Assembly (NCBI RefSeq): GCF_037975245.1
Contig: NC_092573.1
Location: 23,465,265 to 23,529,264, forward strand
DNA: 64,000 nt
Origin: Apostichopus japonicus
Lineage: Eukaryota > Echinodermata > Holothuroidea > Aspidochirotida > Stichopodidae
Direction of reading: 5' to 3'
The notes beneath the pieces are model-generated. The model did not search any database and was not told where the DNA came from. It worked only from the letters and a program-made list of their open reading frames with translations. Below, one piece after another: positions 59,646-64,000 of the stretch (its first letter is position 1; every line of letters starts with the position of its first letter). Position numbers and translations under genes: made by a program.

Positions 59646-61439
59646 ACTGTGGCCATTTAGTATATGTACTATGCACATTACGTGACATTGATAGTTGGCA
59701 GATTCACAGGCCTTGATTTATTGCTATTAATGTCTGAGTTACACTGTAAATATTCATCAATTTAGTCACTGTTAGGTAGACATGAAATCACGACTCGTCT
59801 TGTTTGTGATTAGCTTACAAACTACAGAGATCGTGAATAAGTGTGAGTGTTGACATATCCCCCCTCTCTCTCTCTCTGAATGTGTTGATATTAAATTCGT
59901 AAAGTATTAACACGTTATAAAAAAGATATTAAACTTTCAAAATACAATATCAGAAAATATACTGAGCCTTCCTTCCATCATTCGGTGCGGTGTAATCGTG
60001 TTAAAGCGAGAGAAGTATGTCAGTATATGGTTGCATTATACTATAGGGAAATTTGTGCTTATTCTTATTTCAATTACGTGAAAGAGTTCAATGTATGACT
60101 CGATTCAATAATATTAACATACGGAAGTCCCACCTATATAATCTGAGACATTTCGTGGATCTAGATAGTGTATATGATATTTTACATATGGCTATACTGT
60201 CATGCCGTAAACATTGACAATCAGGATGAAAGAGTTCATTGTTCTAGTTCCCTCAAAGATAAGTGATCTGTCAGCTTAAAATTAGGAAGTTGTACACCTA
60301 CATATAATAACAACTGAGTGATTTAGAGAATACAATAATACATGGCACGAAATAACCAAAAAGAAAGATATAGTGTGTTGGGGGAACAGAGAGAACCGCT
60401 GGCTAAGTACAACATATTCTATACAAGTACAATGGGGTAATATTAACCACTCTTCCCCGTTTCCCATTCTCCATATGCCCCAAGCCCCCCCCCCCCTCCC
60501 CTCACTCCCCTACTCCTCCTCTGCCAGCCTCTGGAGAAGATTAGAACAGGCGATAATTCGGAACCTGACATTATTCCGCTTATAATGATATGTTAAGCAA
60601 CACATTTTTCTCATGTGTGGTCATTCTATTTCGAGAATGCGGTTTCGCTTTATCCGTGTTTGCATTGGGTCATAACGTCAAGTGACAAATTCAGTTCTGT
60701 ATTATTTGATCACAATTCCCAAGTAAGCAGTGAGGTATGTTTCCTTTCACCGAATAATCCTGCACCATAATGGTTTACCACTCAAGCGGTTCATAACTAT
60801 TGTGGATTACGCACGCATATATACAGTGGGCCTGTTCCTGATAAAAGTCCATGCATTGTTCCATGTTGTTTACGTTGAGTATATATACTCTAGTCCCTTA
60901 CAGCACAAAGCTTTAGATTCTTCTAATAACCCACAGAAAGATATAGGTTTATATATTACTGTGAGTCATGATGTGGTTACTAATATGTGCCATGCATGCA
61001 TGGGAGCGGTTTGAAGAAAATAAAAATCGACACAAATCCAGTTATTGAACAGATTGAAACGGTTTGGTTTTCGTGACGAATATCCCGGAAAAGAATATTA
61101 TTTTTTCTTTCAATTTGACTTGACCTGTTTTGCATAAACATCAAATCTTGTTTTGAGGAAGTCCAATCGAGAACGATCAATCATGCTAATCAGATCTAAA
61201 TTATGAGATTTCTGATATTATTTGTTTAGCGTTGATGGATCAAAATGCGTAAAATGAAAAAAAAAAACAAACATAATGTAATAGCCACATCCAATGTTTC
61301 GAAACTGACTATAGCTTCTTTACAAACGGAATATAAGAGGGGCAGCTAGGGCTATATCGGTATCTTGTTCCTAACTCATGAACCGGCGAATGAAGATAAC
61401 ATTTGTTCGGTCATCAACACTGGTCTCATAAAAGCGTCC
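59646..61439. other. AT-rich stretch
   Basis: A C run near 60486-60496 and a CT tract near 59862-59876; no exon, RNA gene or bounded element recognised. Confidence 0.35.
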
Positions 61440-61610
<171 letters not shown>

Positions 61611-61821
61611 TTCCCACAGTATTTCTTCTCCCGTCGGACTGTCGGGGGAAATATTTTTGAATTGAACGAGATTGATCAAACTTTTAATTTAATTTAAACA
61701 GATAACCCAACAATGACAGACTTGATCTTGCTTGATTTACGACCACTCGGTTTCTTTTAAATATTTGTAAGACTATAGTGGGAGGAGCCGATAGGTTGAG
61801 ATTTCAGTTTTCTGGTTAGGA

Positions 61822-63169
<1,348 letters not shown>

Positions 63170-63315
63170 GTAGGTTGGCGTCTATCTTGGCGCAGAGTGC
63201 TCTATGTCCATTGGACAGAGCGGAATATGTCAACTGGTCAGTTGTCTGAAGATCGCTATAACGCGTGAAACTCCGAGTTACAACTACTAGTGTTCCACTA
63301 GTCTCATCTAGTATC

Positions 63316-63318
63316 AAC

Positions 63319-63352
<34 letters not shown>

Positions 63353-63383
63353 CTATCTGTCTATCTATCTATCTATCTATCTA

Positions 63384-63438
<55 letters not shown>
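63316..63438. repeat. (TA)n / (ATCT)n microsatellites
   Basis: TA run, ACACACATATCTATCTG, a short ATCT run at about 63358-63387, then TA to 63438. Probably a decayed extension of the block ending at 63156. Confidence 0.95.
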
Positions 63439-63443
<5 letters not shown>

Positions 63444-64000
63444 CAGTATCGTAACTTCCGAAACTATTCCAAATGGTGTCACCAAGGAGGTTCTTTAAGG
63501 AGAACGTCCTTGGTTACATCAATACGTTTTACTCGCAGATGTGAGAAGGTAAACAGCTTTATTGGAATTAATTGTCTGTATAGTTAATTGAATAGAGAAC
63601 AGGTCACGGGTTTTAGAAATATCTCCAATCGTAGATTACCGGTTTTGTTTTTATAATGCCCTACTTTTTGTTATCGTTTTTTGTTTAAAGTCCGAATTTT
63701 ACGGTCAGTGATAAATGAATTAAAAGGAACTCAACTGCAGACCAGCTATCTTTTAAAGTTTATCGCAAGTGGTCGCTTGGTGCGATGATCCTATTTATTG
63801 ACAGAATATCGTGATCATTTCAAATTTCGAAACCGTCATCCGAGGATAATAAAGCTATAAAACTTCACTGTAAAGTTTATAACCCTATACCCACAGTACT
63901 CACGGGTACATGGTATACTAAAATCTTATCCAGTTCCCTGATAAAGTTATAAAACACAAATATGCCCAATCTTTCCCAAGGCACCAATATTGAATTCTAA
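63439..64000. other. Terminal stretch of the window
   Basis: No recognisable gene, repeat or element. Confidence 0.35.

Overview
This is animal nuclear DNA: AT-rich, with introns bounded by GT/AG, polyadenylation signals, tRNA-derived SINEs, many hAT-type DNA transposon remnants and long microsatellites. The two recognisable genes are conserved metazoan genes. The repeat-dense, gene-sparse layout suggests a marine invertebrate, possibly an echinoderm or other invertebrate deuterostome. That placement is an impression, not something the sequence proves.

Layout. 1-1057 is a minisatellite of about 55-60 bp units. 1391-1490 is the last coding exon of an unidentified plus-strand gene. 5756-8537 is a long non-coding repeat that recurs at 48332-51821. 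11290-19020 (minus) is a complete ten-exon MPHOSPH10 (MPP10, U3 snoRNP / small-subunit processome), 698 codons with every splice junction in phase. 21162-29216 (minus) holds nine in-phase exons of DGLUCY (D-glutamate cyclase, DUF1445 + DUF4392 domains); its N-terminus is unresolved, with two candidate microexons at 33183-33213 and 33617-33646. 46544-47404 is a decayed, transposon-associated cysteine-rich coding sequence. 56087-56306 is the probable first exon of a plus-strand secreted protein, possibly reeler-like, whose remaining exons lie beyond the window. The far end is dominated by simple repeats, including about 1.33 kb of uninterrupted (ATCT)n.

Most notable are the mobile elements. Two 1407-bp hAT-like elements (30498-31904 and 33922-35328, opposite orientations) have equal length and each has its own 8-bp target duplication, so they are independent insertions of one composite source. 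Inside both sits the same nested 472-bp element with its own 8-bp target duplication, inserted in a motif that is intact in smaller relatives at 57074-57445 and 59283-59645. Other hAT-type miniature elements lie at 42398-43217 (nested in 42259-43571), 43825-44222 and 52628-53024. The long repeat carries many perfect AGGTCA-N4-AGGTCA (DR4) motifs, and the minisatellite carries DR1-type motifs. DGLUCY shows a decayed tandem exon duplicate and a duplicated segment around a candidate microexon. Two long hairpins lie at 32364-32529 and 56511-56589.

MPHOSPH10 and DGLUCY are neighbours on one strand but have unrelated jobs (nucleolar rRNA processing and mitochondrial D-glutamate metabolism). I see no evidence that they act together.
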